Notes: generated from the sequence alone by a model not told the origin. DNA of 34,446 bases from Proteobacteria bacterium TMED61 (GCA_002171735.1 NHDO01000043.1:9475-43920); one strand, 5' to 3'. Numbered from the stretch's first letter, positions 9,438-18,184 are shown. Program-made: numbers and translations.

Positions 9438-10222
9438 AGCTTGGGCTGACGTTGCCTGTTAGTGGAAGCAGCTTTCTTGCGACTCGCTTTTTTACGTTTG
9501 CCCGAAGCGCGCACCGCCTCAGTCTTTTGTCTATCTGGAGTGCTTGCGCGAGGCGGGGTCTTGGCCTTTGTGCTCGATTGCTTTTTCTTTCCGACCTTGG
9601 CGGTGCGTTTTTTGGGCGGAGCTGTATGCGCACCCTCGGCCTTGCGCAGTGTTTCAAGATCAGCACGCAGCCTGGCCTCGCGGGCTTGCGCGGCAGCAAG
9701 CTCGTCCTTGAGCACCGCGGAGTCTTGGAGTGGCGGTGCCGAACCGGTGCCACAGGCGAGCAGCAGAGATACCTGGGCGTTAATGAGTTCGCTGACGAGA
9801 TCTGCGTAGCGTTCGCTAGCGCCTTGTTGGGCAAAGGCTTGTTCACCACAGCTTACCCAAAGATCGTAGATTCCGCGAAGATCCTGAGGCGCAGAGTCGT
9901 CACTGAGGGCCTGGCGCAGGGCGTTCAAGGTATCGGACCCGATCTCAAGCCAGGCAGCGTGTAGAGCAGAAGTTGCAGCGCGGCAGCGCTGCGCAGCCGA
10001 TTCCCAAGGCGCGTCGCGCTCCAAGTGAGTTGGCAAACCCTCCAGCCCGAGCGGTGAGGCGATACCAGGGGGCGCTGTCCCTGCCATGGCCTGCAGCCAG
10101 TCTACGGGATCGGGTAGCTTGACCTGCGGCATGCCCAGCTGGGCTTTTTGCAAATGGTCACAAAGCAGTTGATGCAGTCCGAGGATGGCGGATGCCCAAT
10201 CGGTCGATGCATCTGGATTCAT
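9434..10222 (-). CDS. phaE: Class III PHA synthase subunit PhaE with a basic tail
   Basis: PhaE is the non-catalytic partner needed for PhaC activity in class III synthases. The 262-residue protein has a PhaE-like N-terminal region (about 1-150, with WASAILGLHQ and IYDLWVSCGEQAFAQ), a short coiled-coil stretch (about 165-195, AVLKDELAAAQAREARLRADLETLRKAE), and a C-terminal tail of about 60 residues very rich in Lys, Ala, Arg and Pro. Such a tail resembles histone-H1-like tails of AlgP/PhaF proteins and is not part of the basic PhaE description. It is divergent from the phasin gene and shares a 255-base regulatory gap with it. Confidence 0.85.
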   Translation of the reverse strand: MNPDASTDWASAILGLHQLLCDHLQKAQLGMPQVKLPDPVDWLQAMAGTAPPGIASPLGLEGLPTHLERDAPWESAAQRCRAATSALHAAWLEIGSDTLNALRQALSDDSAPQDLRGIYDLWVSCGEQAFAQQGASERYADLVSELINAQVSLLLACGTGSAPPLQDSAVLKDELAAAQAREARLRADLETLRKAEGAHTAPPKKRTAKVGKKKQSSTKAKTPPRASTPDRQKTEAVRASGKRKKASRKKAASTNRQRQPKL

Positions 10223-10397
10223 TCAGTGATTCTAGTTCAGCAGGCCCGGTTTTCCCGACGGGAATTTTCAACTGACTTTCGGTATATGTTGCCCTGCACC
10301 TTAAACTTCTGAAAAAATCCAGTTATATGAGAGAGATATACTAGGATATAGAATATTTAAGATACTGAAAAATATAGTAAAACTAAAAATATAACAA

Positions 10398-10442
10398 TTG
10401 TTGCACTGCAACAAATTTTCTGGTATTGTGCACTGCAACAAA
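10398..10442. promoter_or_regulatory. Predicted PhaR operator pair over the phasin promoter
   Basis: Positions 10398-10414 form a perfect 17-base palindrome, TTGTTGCA-C-TGCAACAA. A second, slightly degraded copy at 10426-10441 repeats the right-hand sequence TGCACTGCAACAAA, offset by 27 bases. A possible promoter lies across them: TTGCAC (10401-10406), 17 bases, TATTGT (10424-10429) with TG at 10421-10422 as an extended -10. PhaR repressors are known to bind TGC-rich dyads at phasin promoters and are released by PHB. Assignment to PhaR is inference from site and context. The gap is divergent, so the site could also control phaE-phaC. The surrounding 10310-10400 is strongly AT-rich. Confidence 0.65.
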
Positions 10443-10477
10443 GTATTTTTCGCCCGTAAATTGACGAGGACAAACAG

Positions 10478-10849
10478 ATGAATGCAAACATTACCGAGAC
10501 CTATGAAACTGCTGCAAAGGCTGCCAACAGCGCCGGCCAGTTGGTGGTAAAAAACATTGAAAGGATGATTGAATTGCAAATGGGGTCTGCCAAGATCTAC
10601 GCCGAGGCACTTTTGAACAACGCCCGCGAAGCCCTTGAAGTAAAAGACGCGCAGTCCGCGCGGTCCTATTTCGAAAAGCAGCCTGAAGTGGTTCGTGGCA
10701 TCGTTCAGAGAATGACCAAAGACTCTGGCGAGATCATGGAACTTGGCCGGGCCTACGCGGACGAAGCCCAGACCTTGTTCACGAAGTCGGCTACCGACCT
10801 CGGCGCCGTAGTTCAGGACGATATCAAAGCTGCCAAAAAAGGCGCTTAA
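10478..10849 (+). CDS. Phasin (PHB granule-associated protein)
   Basis: This 123-residue, mostly helical, amphipathic protein matches phasin-2-type granule proteins: TYETAAKAANSAGQLVVKNIERMIELQMGSAKIYAEALLNNAREAL, then SARSYFEKQPEVVRGIVQRM. Phasins coat PHB granules, control their size and number, and can activate the synthase. GAGGA precedes the ATG. It stands between phaE (divergent) and phaA, with the predicted PhaR operators 36-80 bases upstream of the start codon. Confidence 0.9.
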   Translation: MNANITETYETAAKAANSAGQLVVKNIERMIELQMGSAKIYAEALLNNAREALEVKDAQSARSYFEKQPEVVRGIVQRMTKDSGEIMELGRAYADEAQTLFTKSATDLGAVVQDDIKAAKKGA

Positions 10850-10902
10850 GCGTCCAAGTGTCCCAAGGCGCGATCACAAGTAAGAGATCATCTTAGGTAG
10901 CG

Positions 10903-10924
10903 AAGACCGACTGTTATGGGTCTT
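10903..10924 (+). terminator. Weak stem-loop after phasin gene
   Basis: AAGACC (10903-10908) pairs with GGTCTT (10919-10924) around a ten-base loop, followed shortly by a TGTTTT run. It lies 54 bases after the phasin stop and could act as a weak terminator or attenuator between phasin and phaA. The six-base-pair stem is short, so the call is tentative. Confidence 0.25.
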
Positions 10925-11093
10925 CCCTGTTTTGAGTTTGGGCTGGTCAGGGCTGCAAGACCTGTCCGGGGACAGTCCGTTGTCTTGGTGCTGTGACACA
11001 ATCATCTGACCGGATCCACTTGCCCGAGATTTTCGGCGCTTCCAGGTGTAAACCGCGCGGTTTCTAAAAACGCAAAGACGAGGAAGACCTCTC

Positions 11094-12278
11094 ATGACAT
11101 CCCCGACAGACGTAGTAATTGCAAGTGCAGCCCGAACCCCTGTGGGCGCCTTCAACGGTGCGCTCAGTGCCCTGCCGGCGAGCGAACTCGGTACAGCGGC
11201 GATCCGTGCCGCCCTTGGGCGCGCTGGGGTTTCGCCCAACGAGGTGAGCGAAGTCGTGATGGGCCAGATTCTCACCGCAGGCACTGGGCAGAATCCTGCG
11301 CGCCAGGCAGCGGTCGGCGCCGGAATTCCGTTCGAAAGAACCGCGCTGGTGCTCAACCAGTTGTGTGGGTCAGGCCTTCGTGCTGTGGCCGCGGGCTATC
11401 AGGCCATCCGCAGCGGGGATGCCGATATCGTAGTTGCTGGTGGCCAAGAGAGCATGAGCCGAGCGCCGCACTGTGCACACCTTCGGGACGGGCAGAAAAT
11501 CGGCTCCCTGGAGATGATCGACAGCATGCTGACTGACGGCCTGCTCGATGTCTTTCATGGCTATCACATGGGCAACACGGCAGAGAACGTCGCGACGCAG
11601 TTTGGCATCTCCCGCGAGATGCAAGATGCCTTTGCCGCCGGTTCTCAGCAAAAGGCTGAGGCGGCGCACAAGGCTGGCCGCTTTAACGAAGAGATCACAC
11701 CCGTGACGGTTAAAGGCCGCAAAGGCGACACCGTGGTGGATACCGATGAGCATCCTCGCCACGGCACCACGGTCGAGAGCCTTTCCGGCTTGCGCCCGGC
11801 CTTTGATAAAGCGGGCAGTGTGACTGCCGGCAATGCCTCGGGTCTCAACGATGGTGCAGCAGTAACCGTTTTAATGAGCGCCGCTGATGCTGCCGATCGC
11901 GGCATCACGCCGCTTGCCCGCATTGTTTCCTGGGCCACTGTCGGTGTAGATCCCAGCATTATGGGGACCGGTCCGATCCCGGCCAGTACGGCAGCGCTTG
12001 AGAAGGCGGGCTGGACCATTGATTCTCTTGGGCTTGTAGAGGCGAACGAGGCTTTTGCCGCCCAGGCATGCGCGGTTAATCAGGAGATGGCCTGGAATCC
12101 CGAGATCATCAACGTCAACGGCGGTGCCATTGCGCTGGGTCATCCGATTGGTGCGTCGGGTGCTCGTGTACTAACGACGCTGCTCTACGAGATGAAGCGC
12201 CGTGAGGTACACCGGGGTCTTGCGACGTTGTGTATCGGGGGCGGCATGGGTATCGCGATGTGCGTCGAGCGTGCCTGA
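11094..12278 (+). CDS. phaA: Acetyl-CoA acetyltransferase (beta-ketothiolase)
   Basis: This is a 394-residue cytoplasmic thiolase that condenses two acetyl-CoA to acetoacetyl-CoA, the first step of PHB synthesis. The nucleophile Cys91 lies in NQLCGSGLRAV, and the active-site His350 in GGAIALGHPIGASGAR. The proton-shuttling Cys380 lies in ATLCIGGGMGIAM. The length is exactly that of biosynthetic thiolases. It is followed by phaB after 65 bases, giving the PHB precursor pathway in order. Confidence 0.96.
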   Translation: MTSPTDVVIASAARTPVGAFNGALSALPASELGTAAIRAALGRAGVSPNEVSEVVMGQILTAGTGQNPARQAAVGAGIPFERTALVLNQLCGSGLRAVAAGYQAIRSGDADIVVAGGQESMSRAPHCAHLRDGQKIGSLEMIDSMLTDGLLDVFHGYHMGNTAENVATQFGISREMQDAFAAGSQQKAEAAHKAGRFNEEITPVTVKGRKGDTVVDTDEHPRHGTTVESLSGLRPAFDKAGSVTAGNASGLNDGAAVTVLMSAADAADRGITPLARIVSWATVGVDPSIMGTGPIPASTAALEKAGWTIDSLGLVEANEAFAAQACAVNQEMAWNPEIINVNGGAIALGHPIGASGARVLTTLLYEMKRREVHRGLATLCIGGGMGIAMCVERA

Positions 12279-12343
12279 TCTCCTATTGAATCTGATTTAA
12301 GACACCACACAATCACAGTAAAGAGTAAAAGAGGACAAAACAG

Positions 12344-13066
12344 ATGTCACACACAGCAATCGTGACCGGCGGAACCCGCGGCATCGGTGCCGCGATTTCA
12401 GTGGCCCTGAGCGAAGATGGCCATAAGGTCGCGGCGACCTATGCCGGCAATGACGAAGCTGCCGAGGCATTCAAGACCGAAACGGGGATCAGCGTGTATC
12501 GCTTTGACGTTGCAGATTTTGATCAGTGCGCCGAAAGTGTTGCAAAGATCGAGACGGATCTTGGTCCAATTAACATTCTGGTCAACAATGCGGGTATCAC
12601 GCGGGACGGCACACTGCACCGCATGAACTTTGAGCAGTGGAACGCCGTCCTCCAGACTAACCTCTCGTCCTGCTACAACATGTGCCGCAACGTGATCGAC
12701 GGTATGCGTGAGCGTGGTTTTGGTCGCATCGTCAACATCGGGTCGATCAACGGTCAGGCAGGCCAGTACGGTCAGGTGAACTATGCCGCTGCCAAGTCTG
12801 GTATCCACGGCTTCACTAAGGCTCTTGCTTTGGAAGGGGCAGCCAAGGGCATAACGGTTAACGCGATTGCACCCGGATACGTCGATACTGATATGGTGCG
12901 GGCAGTTCCCGAAAAGGTCCTGGAAAAGATTATCGCCACCATTCCGGTCGGCAGGCTGGGCTATGCAAGTGATATCGCCCGGGCAGTGCAGTTTCTGGTA
13001 GCCGATGATGCCACCTTTATTACCGGCTCCACTCTGTCGATCAACGGCGGTCAGCATATGTACTGA
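12344..13066 (+). CDS. phaB: Acetoacetyl-CoA reductase
   Basis: This 240-residue short-chain dehydrogenase reduces acetoacetyl-CoA to (R)-3-hydroxybutyryl-CoA, normally with NADPH. The nucleotide-binding motif GGTRGIG (9-15) and NNAG (81-84) are present. The catalytic triad is Ser134, Tyr147 and Lys151, in SINGQAGQYGQVNYAAAKSG. That segment is characteristic of PhaB rather than FabG. A GAGGA site precedes the ATG. Confidence 0.96.
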   Translation: MSHTAIVTGGTRGIGAAISVALSEDGHKVAATYAGNDEAAEAFKTETGISVYRFDVADFDQCAESVAKIETDLGPINILVNNAGITRDGTLHRMNFEQWNAVLQTNLSSCYNMCRNVIDGMRERGFGRIVNIGSINGQAGQYGQVNYAAAKSGIHGFTKALALEGAAKGITVNAIAPGYVDTDMVRAVPEKVLEKIIATIPVGRLGYASDIARAVQFLVADDATFITGSTLSINGGQHMY

Positions 13067-13103
13067 TGCGTGCCGGCCGCGGCATCGTGCCTCGAGGTGT
13101 TAT

Positions 13104-13119
13104 TATTGCACCGCACAAT
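13104..13119. promoter_or_regulatory. Possible PhaR site before phaR
   Basis: An imperfect dyad, ATTGCACCGCACAAT, sits about 20 bases before the phaR start and shares the TTGCAC core with the palindromes at 10398-10442. If it is a weak PhaR site it would give autoregulation. The match is partial and the site is only suggestive. Confidence 0.3.
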
Positions 13120-13139
13120 CGTGGGGATAGACAGCCACC

Positions 13140-13643
13140 ATGCGCACCATCAAAAAGTACCCTAATCGGCGGCTTTACGATACGGAAGTCAGCCGCTACA
13201 TCACGGTCTCGGACCTGCGTCAGCTCATCATAGAGGGCGAAGAGTTTGAGGTGGTCGATGTCGCCAGTGGTGATGACCTCACCCGGATGGTTCTGCTGCA
13301 GATCATCAATGAGCAGGAAAGCGGCGGCCAACCGCTTTTCACCACGGAGATCCTCACGCATCTGATCCGCTTTTACGGCGGCAGTACGCAGAAGATGTTT
13401 ACCGATTACCTCAACCGCAGTCTCGAACTTTTTGTCGAGCAGCAGCAGGTGTATCAGGACCGCCTCACCGAGTTTCTCGGCCAGACTTCTGTGGGCATGA
13501 TGTCAGAGATGGCCAAGCGCAATCTCGAAGCCTGGCAGGATGTGCAGCAGAGTTTTATGCGCTCTGCGGGTCTCGTGAAGGATGCCCCAGACAGTTCATC
13601 GGCCCGCACCGACAAACCTGCCAAGAAACCTACCAAGGACTGA
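13140..13643 (+). CDS. phaR: PHB synthesis repressor PhaR
   Basis: The 167-residue DNA- and PHB-binding regulator has the PHB/PHA-accumulation regulator DNA-binding domain at its start (about 4-63: IKKYPNRRLYDTEVSRYITVSDLRQLI..GEEFEVVDVASGDDLTRMVLLQII). A PHB-binding region follows (ETLTHLIRFYG-like at about 70-110), and the Lys/Pro-rich end resembles that of phasins. PhaR represses phasin and synthase genes until PHB accumulates and titrates it away. It is downstream of phaB in the same direction, and the next gene starts three bases after its stop. Confidence 0.93.
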   Translation: MRTIKKYPNRRLYDTEVSRYITVSDLRQLIIEGEEFEVVDVASGDDLTRMVLLQIINEQESGGQPLFTTEILTHLIRFYGGSTQKMFTDYLNRSLELFVEQQQVYQDRLTEFLGQTSVGMMSEMAKRNLEAWQDVQQSFMRSAGLVKDAPDSSSARTDKPAKKPTKD

Positions 13644-13645
13644 AC

Positions 13646-15325
13646 ATGCCTTCCCCGAACCGATCTGCTAGCCGCAGTGGAGGCCAGATCCTGGTCGATG
13701 CGCTTTGCGCGCAGGAAGTAAAGCACGTCTTTTGTGTCCCCGGTGAAAGTTATCTTGCAGCGCTTGATGCGTTGCAGGACGCGCCAGGGATCCGAACCGT
13801 GGTCTGTCGCCAGGAAGGCGGTGCCGCCATGATGGCCGAGGCCAGCGCCAAACTGATGGGCCGGCCGGGCGTCTGTTTTGTAACACGCGGCCCCGGGGCA
13901 ACCAACGCGGCCTCGGGTATTCATGTTGCCGCGCAGGATTCGACCCCGGTCGTGCTGCTGATTGGCCAGGCCAGCCGCGACACGCTTTGCCGCGAGGCCT
14001 TTCAGGAAATCGATTACACCCACTTTTACGGCCCGCTCGCCAAGCACGTCGAGCAGGTCCACGACGCCACCCGTCTGCCCGAGGCGATGAGCCGGGCCTT
14101 TCACATGGCCTGCAACGGCCGGCCGGGCCCGGTCGTGGTGGTTCTGCCAGAGGATATGCTTCAGGAATCTGCTGACGTTGAGGATCTTCCGGTACGCCAG
14201 CCACTTCAGTTGTCGCCCGATGTTTCGGACATGGGGCGTTTTGCCCAGTTACTGACACAAGCAAAACGTCCGATGCTGCTTGTCGGCGGGCGCAACTGGG
14301 ATGCACCCTCGCGTGCTGCACTGCACGAATTTTCTGAGCGCTGGCAACTTCCGGTGGCGGCCGCCTGGCGTTATCAGGACGTATTTGATCATGCCGATCC
14401 GCACTACATTGGTGATGTGGGTATCGGCATCAATCCGGAACTGTTGGACGCGCTGATAAACGCGGATTTGGTGATTGCCCTGGGGGTACGCCTTGGTGAA
14501 GTCACCACACAGCATTACAGCCGGTTCAAGGTCCCGATGCCGGATCAGCAACTGGTGCATATCTATCCTGGCGCGGAAGAACTTGGGCGTGTCTACTACC
14601 CGACGCTCGCGATCGCGGCGCTGGCTCCTGCGTTTGCGCTCGCACTTTCGGATATTGCGGCGCCCACCGTACTGCCGTGGGCAAAAGAAACCGGGCGTTT
14701 GCACGAGGAATATCTTCGCTGGAGCACCCCGGGAGATGCGTCGGGCGAGATCGATCTGGCGTCGGTGGTGAGCGAACTCAGCGACACCGTCGATGACGAT
14801 GCCATCATCTGTAACGGCGCTGGTAACAATACCGGCTGGCTGCATCGTTTCTTTAGGTTTCGTGAGGGCGGACGCCAGCTCGCCTCTACCAGCGGCTCTA
14901 TGGGTTACGGAATCCCGGCGGCCGTGGCGGCAGCCCTTGAGTACCCCGACCGTCAAGTCATTGCCATGACGGGTGATGGCGATATCCAGATGACGAGTCA
15001 GGAGTTGGCCACGGTGGTACAGGAAGGTTTATCGATCGTTGTGATCGTGGTTAATAATGGGATGCTCGGCACCATCCGGATGCACCAGGAGATGCATTAC
15101 CCTGGCCGGACCGAAAACACCGATCTGCACAATCCGGACTTCGTGGCACTCGCCGGGGCTCATGGTTTTGCTGCTGAGCGCATAACTCAGACTGCTGAAT
15201 TTGGCCCGGCCCTGCGACGGGCGTTGGACGTTTCCGGCAGCACGCTGATTGAGCTCGTTACCGACGCAGAAGCGATTGCCCACACCGCCACATTGAGCGA
15301 GATCCGGGCCCGATCAACGTCGTAA
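13646..15325 (+). CDS. Thiamine-diphosphate enzyme, acetolactate synthase-like
   Basis: This is a 559-residue member of the acetohydroxyacid synthase/benzoylformate decarboxylase superfamily. The N-terminal pyrimidine-binding domain has the catalytic Glu57 in VCRQEGGAAMMAEA. A central domain follows, then the diphosphate-binding domain with GDG...NN (about 443-471: GDGDIQM...VVNNGMLGTI). The actual substrate cannot be read from the sequence; such solitary copies are usually named acetolactate synthase large-subunit-like and are not necessarily in branched-chain amino acid synthesis. No small regulatory subunit gene is adjacent. It follows phaR by two bases, suggesting co-transcription. Confidence 0.85.
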   Translation: MPSPNRSASRSGGQILVDALCAQEVKHVFCVPGESYLAALDALQDAPGIRTVVCRQEGGAAMMAEASAKLMGRPGVCFVTRGPGATNAASGIHVAAQDSTPVVLLIGQASRDTLCREAFQEIDYTHFYGPLAKHVEQVHDATRLPEAMSRAFHMACNGRPGPVVVVLPEDMLQESADVEDLPVRQPLQLSPDVSDMGRFAQLLTQAKRPMLLVGGRNWDAPSRAALHEFSERWQLPVAAAWRYQDVFDHADPHYIGDVGIGINPELLDALINADLVIALGVRLGEVTTQHYSRFKVPMPDQQLVHIYPGAEELGRVYYPTLAIAALAPAFALALSDIAAPTVLPWAKETGRLHEEYLRWSTPGDASGEIDLASVVSELSDTVDDDAIICNGAGNNTGWLHRFFRFREGGRQLASTSGSMGYGIPAAVAAALEYPDRQVIAMTGDGDIQMTSQELATVVQEGLSIVVIVVNNGMLGTIRMHQEMHYPGRTENTDLHNPDFVALAGAHGFAAERITQTAEFGPALRRALDVSGSTLIELVTDAEAIAHTATLSEIRARSTS

Positions 15326-15354
15326 CCGGCCGAGCCAGGTTCAGGGACACCGAG

Positions 15355-15708
15355 ATGAGTGAAACGTTTACAAAGGCGCTGAGCGACGCTGTTGATGACT
15401 TTGCCGAAGAGCGTGACTGGGAGCAGTTTCATTCTCCCAAGAATCTCTCGATGGCGCTGATGGTCGAGGCGGCTGAACTGGCCGAACACTTTCAGTGGCT
15501 GACCGCGCGTCAGAGCGGGGAACTTTCGCCCGAGCGTCTCGACGAGGTCGCAGAGGAAATTGCCGATGTGCTTATTTATACGCTGCGTCTTGCATCGCGG
15601 TTGGATGTGGATATCGAGACGGCAGCATGGGCTAAGTTGGAAAAGAACCGACGTAAATACCCAGTGGAGAAAGCCCGAGGTACCGCCAAAAAATACACCG
15701 AGCTCTAG
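15355..15708 (+). CDS. MazG-like nucleotide pyrophosphohydrolase (dCTPase/RS21-C6 type)
   Basis: The 117-residue all-alpha protein has the MazG metal motif: EAAELAEHFQW (ExxE-type helix), then DEVAEEIADVLIYTLRLA (ExxD helix), and the family start WEQFHSPKNLSMALMVEAAEL. Members hydrolyse (d)NTPs to monophosphate and pyrophosphate for pool cleaning. Single-domain proteins of this length match the RS21-C6/DCTPP1 group rather than E. coli MazG. GAG lies close before the ATG at 15355. It ends nine bases from the convergent malonyl-CoA synthetase gene. Confidence 0.85.
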   Translation: MSETFTKALSDAVDDFAEERDWEQFHSPKNLSMALMVEAAELAEHFQWLTARQSGELSPERLDEVAEEIADVLIYTLRLASRLDVDIETAAWAKLEKNRRKYPVEKARGTAKKYTEL

Positions 15709-15717
15709 TTCGCCCGC

Positions 15718-17232
15718 CTAAGAATCGAAGGCTTGCGCGTAGCGCTCGCGCAGCACATTTTTCTGCACTTTCCCCATCGCGTTACGCGGCAGGGAATCCA
15801 CGGTAAAAATCCGTCTAGGCACCTTGAATCCCGCCAGTTGAGTCTTGAGTTGGGCGATCACAGCATCAGGATTGACAACAGCGCCCGGCAGTGGACAGAT
15901 CACCGCCACCAGCCCCTCGCCGAGGTCTGCATGGGGTACCCCGATCACGGCGGTCTCGTTGACGCCGTCAAACACATCCATCGCATCTTCAATTTCTTTA
16001 GGGTAGACATTCAAGCCGCCGCTGATCACAAGGTCTTTTTCCCGCCCGACAATCCGGACCCGCCCTTGTGCATCCATCGTCGCCATGTCGCCGGAGATGA
16101 AAAACCCGTCATCGGTAAATTCGCTGGCGGTTTTTTCCGGCATCTGCCAGTAGCCTTTGAAGACATTCGGACCGCGCATCTGCAGGACCCCGGTCTCGCC
16201 GGTCACCACGGTGCGGTGCTCGGCATCGCAGACCCGCAGGGTGACCCCGGGCAGAGCGAAGCCCACAGTTCCGGCGATCCTTTCTCCCTCAAGCGGGTTC
16301 GAGGCGATCATACTGGCCTCGCTCATCCCATATCGTTCCAGTATTCGGCGTCCCGTGTGAGCAAAGAAAGCCTCGAAAGTTTGCGCCAGCAACGGCGCCG
16401 AGCCGCTGATAAATAGCCGCATGTGTTGGCAAAGGTCGCGGGTGAATTTTGGTGCGTCCATTAGCCGCGTGTAAAAGGTAGGCACCCCCATCATTACGGT
16501 GACCGAGGACAGTTGCCGGATTACTTCATCGGAATCAAAACGGGGTAAAAAGCGCATCGGAATACCGCGCAGCATCGCGCAATGGACGGCGACATACAAG
16601 CCGTGCACATGATAGATCGGCAGGGCATGCAGCAGCACATCGTTTTCAGTGAAACCCCAAAGGTCGATCAGCGTGAGTGCATTGCTGGAGAGATTGCCGT
16701 GGCTCAGCATGGCACCCTTGGAGCGCCCGGTGGTCCCCGAGGTATAAATGATCGAAGCAATATCGTCCGCACCAAGGTCGGCAACAGAAGTGTACGGATC
16801 CGCCTCAGCGACTGCATCGATCAAAGTGCCCTCGCCGTTATTTCCCAGCGTTAGCAGGGTGGCCCCAACTGCCGAAGCGCTTTTCTTCAGCACCGATGCG
16901 TTCCTAGGTTCCACCACAAAAATTCTGGGCGTGGCGTCATTTAGAAAATAGGCAAGTTCGGTCGGGGTATACGCCGTGTTCAGCGGGACAAAAATCGCGC
17001 CGAGCCGAAGCGTCGCAAGATACAACAGCAGAACTTCGGGGGACTTATCGACCTGGGCGAGGAGTCGCTCGCCCGCCTGCAGGCCGAGGCTCCGTAAAAC
17101 CCCCGCGTAATGGGCAGTGACATCGTCGATCTCACTGTAATACCGGGTATCCCCCTCTGGCGTCACCAGCCAAGGGGCTTTGGGGTCAGCGGGGAAATGT
17201 CGGCGTAGCAGCTCGTAAAGATTGTCGTTCAA
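15718..17232 (-). CDS. matB: Malonyl-CoA synthetase-like acyl-CoA ligase
   Basis: This 504-residue ANL-superfamily ligase activates a carboxylate through an acyl-adenylate to the CoA thioester. The motifs are in order: A3 loop IIYTSGTTGRSKGAMLSHGNL (about residue 160-180), ERYGMSEASM, the hinge VGREKDLVISGGLNVYPKEIE (about 400), and the A10 lysine in NAMGKVQKNVL near the end. The overall sequence, from NDNLYELLRRHF onwards, resembles malonyl-CoA synthetase MatB, which makes malonyl-CoA from malonate. Substrate is by resemblance only; no malonate decarboxylase gene (matA) is nearby. Confidence 0.82.
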   Translation of the reverse strand: MNDNLYELLRRHFPADPKAPWLVTPEGDTRYYSEIDDVTAHYAGVLRSLGLQAGERLLAQVDKSPEVLLLYLATLRLGAIFVPLNTAYTPTELAYFLNDATPRIFVVEPRNASVLKKSASAVGATLLTLGNNGEGTLIDAVAEADPYTSVADLGADDIASIIYTSGTTGRSKGAMLSHGNLSSNALTLIDLWGFTENDVLLHALPIYHVHGLYVAVHCAMLRGIPMRFLPRFDSDEVIRQLSSVTVMMGVPTFYTRLMDAPKFTRDLCQHMRLFISGSAPLLAQTFEAFFAHTGRRILERYGMSEASMIASNPLEGERIAGTVGFALPGVTLRVCDAEHRTVVTGETGVLQMRGPNVFKGYWQMPEKTASEFTDDGFFISGDMATMDAQGRVRIVGREKDLVISGGLNVYPKEIEDAMDVFDGVNETAVIGVPHADLGEGLVAVICPLPGAVVNPDAVIAQLKTQLAGFKVPRRIFTVDSLPRNAMGKVQKNVLRERYAQAFDS

Positions 17233-17359
17233 ACGTCACTCTGTGAGGTTTTGTCAAAGCGCAATTTTAGCCGGATCAGTCAAAAACCGCTGCCGACCGG
17301 TACACTTGATCAACATCTGGGATAACGGCGGTGGCCGGAAGATCTTTGGAAAACCACGG

Positions 17360-18184
17360 ATGAAAAAAGAACTCGCGTGTCTGGTGATTCACGGGATTGG
17401 TCGGCAGAAGCCTGACTTTGCCGACGGCCTCGTTGCGGGGGTTTCAGCCCAGCTGCATGCGTTTGGTTATGACCCCGAAGTGGTGGCGTGGCAGTCGGTT
17501 TATTGGGATGACATTCTGCGTCCGGCGCAGGATGCCTACCTGAAAGCGGCCTATCAGAGCGCTGATCTCAATGCCCGGGCCGTTCGAACACTTCTGCTGC
17601 ACGCATTGGGTGATGCCGCCGGTTACCGGCAGCTGCCGTCGGGTAAAAGCCGCGGCGGCGAAGAGACCATCAGCTATCGACGTATCCATGAACGTGTAAG
17701 AGATGCAGTACGTTCTTTGTATCGTGAGCCGCTGGCCGGCCGGCCGGTGCCACTCGTGGTCGTCGCCCACTCTTTCGGCGGACACATTCTTTCGAACTAC
17801 ATCTGGGATCGTCAGCGGCGGCCAGACAAGCGCTTGTCGTCTTTTGAGCGCATGAATTGGTTGAGCGGCTTCATCACTTTTGGTTGCAATATTCCGCTGT
17901 TCACTTTTGCCTGCACGGAAGTGGTGCCGATCCGCTTTCCCCCACCCCGGTTGCCGGCGCACCTCAAGCGCAATGCACGCTGGCTGAATTTTTTTGACCC
18001 CGATGATGTTCTTGCCTGGCCGCTGAAATCAATCAATGCTGCTTATGCTGATGTGGTGCATAGCGACGAACGCATTCACGTGGGCGGCCCGGTGACTGGC
18101 CGGACGCCGGCAGCCCATCTTGCCTACTGGGATGACAGAAAGTTCGCCCGGCAGGTCGCAAAGTTTTTGGATACCCTGCTTTAA
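17360..18184 (+). CDS. Alpha/beta-hydrolase-like protein
   Basis: The 274-residue protein begins MKKELACLVIHGIGRQKPDFADG, a typical first strand plus oxyanion turn (HGIG) of alpha/beta hydrolases. It carries a nucleophile elbow, VVAHSFGGHI, with the serine in A-H-S-F-G. I cannot name the substrate. I chose the ATG at 17360; the frame is open back to 17222, but that stretch reads as untranslated leader and overlaps the start of the divergent matB. A possible Asp/His pair follows in FFDPDDVLAWPL and AHLAYWDD. Confidence 0.65.
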   Translation: MKKELACLVIHGIGRQKPDFADGLVAGVSAQLHAFGYDPEVVAWQSVYWDDILRPAQDAYLKAAYQSADLNARAVRTLLLHALGDAAGYRQLPSGKSRGGEETISYRRIHERVRDAVRSLYREPLAGRPVPLVVVAHSFGGHILSNYIWDRQRRPDKRLSSFERMNWLSGFITFGCNIPLFTFACTEVVPIRFPPPRLPAHLKRNARWLNFFDPDDVLAWPLKSINAAYADVVHSDERIHVGGPVTGRTPAAHLAYWDDRKFARQVAKFLDTLL

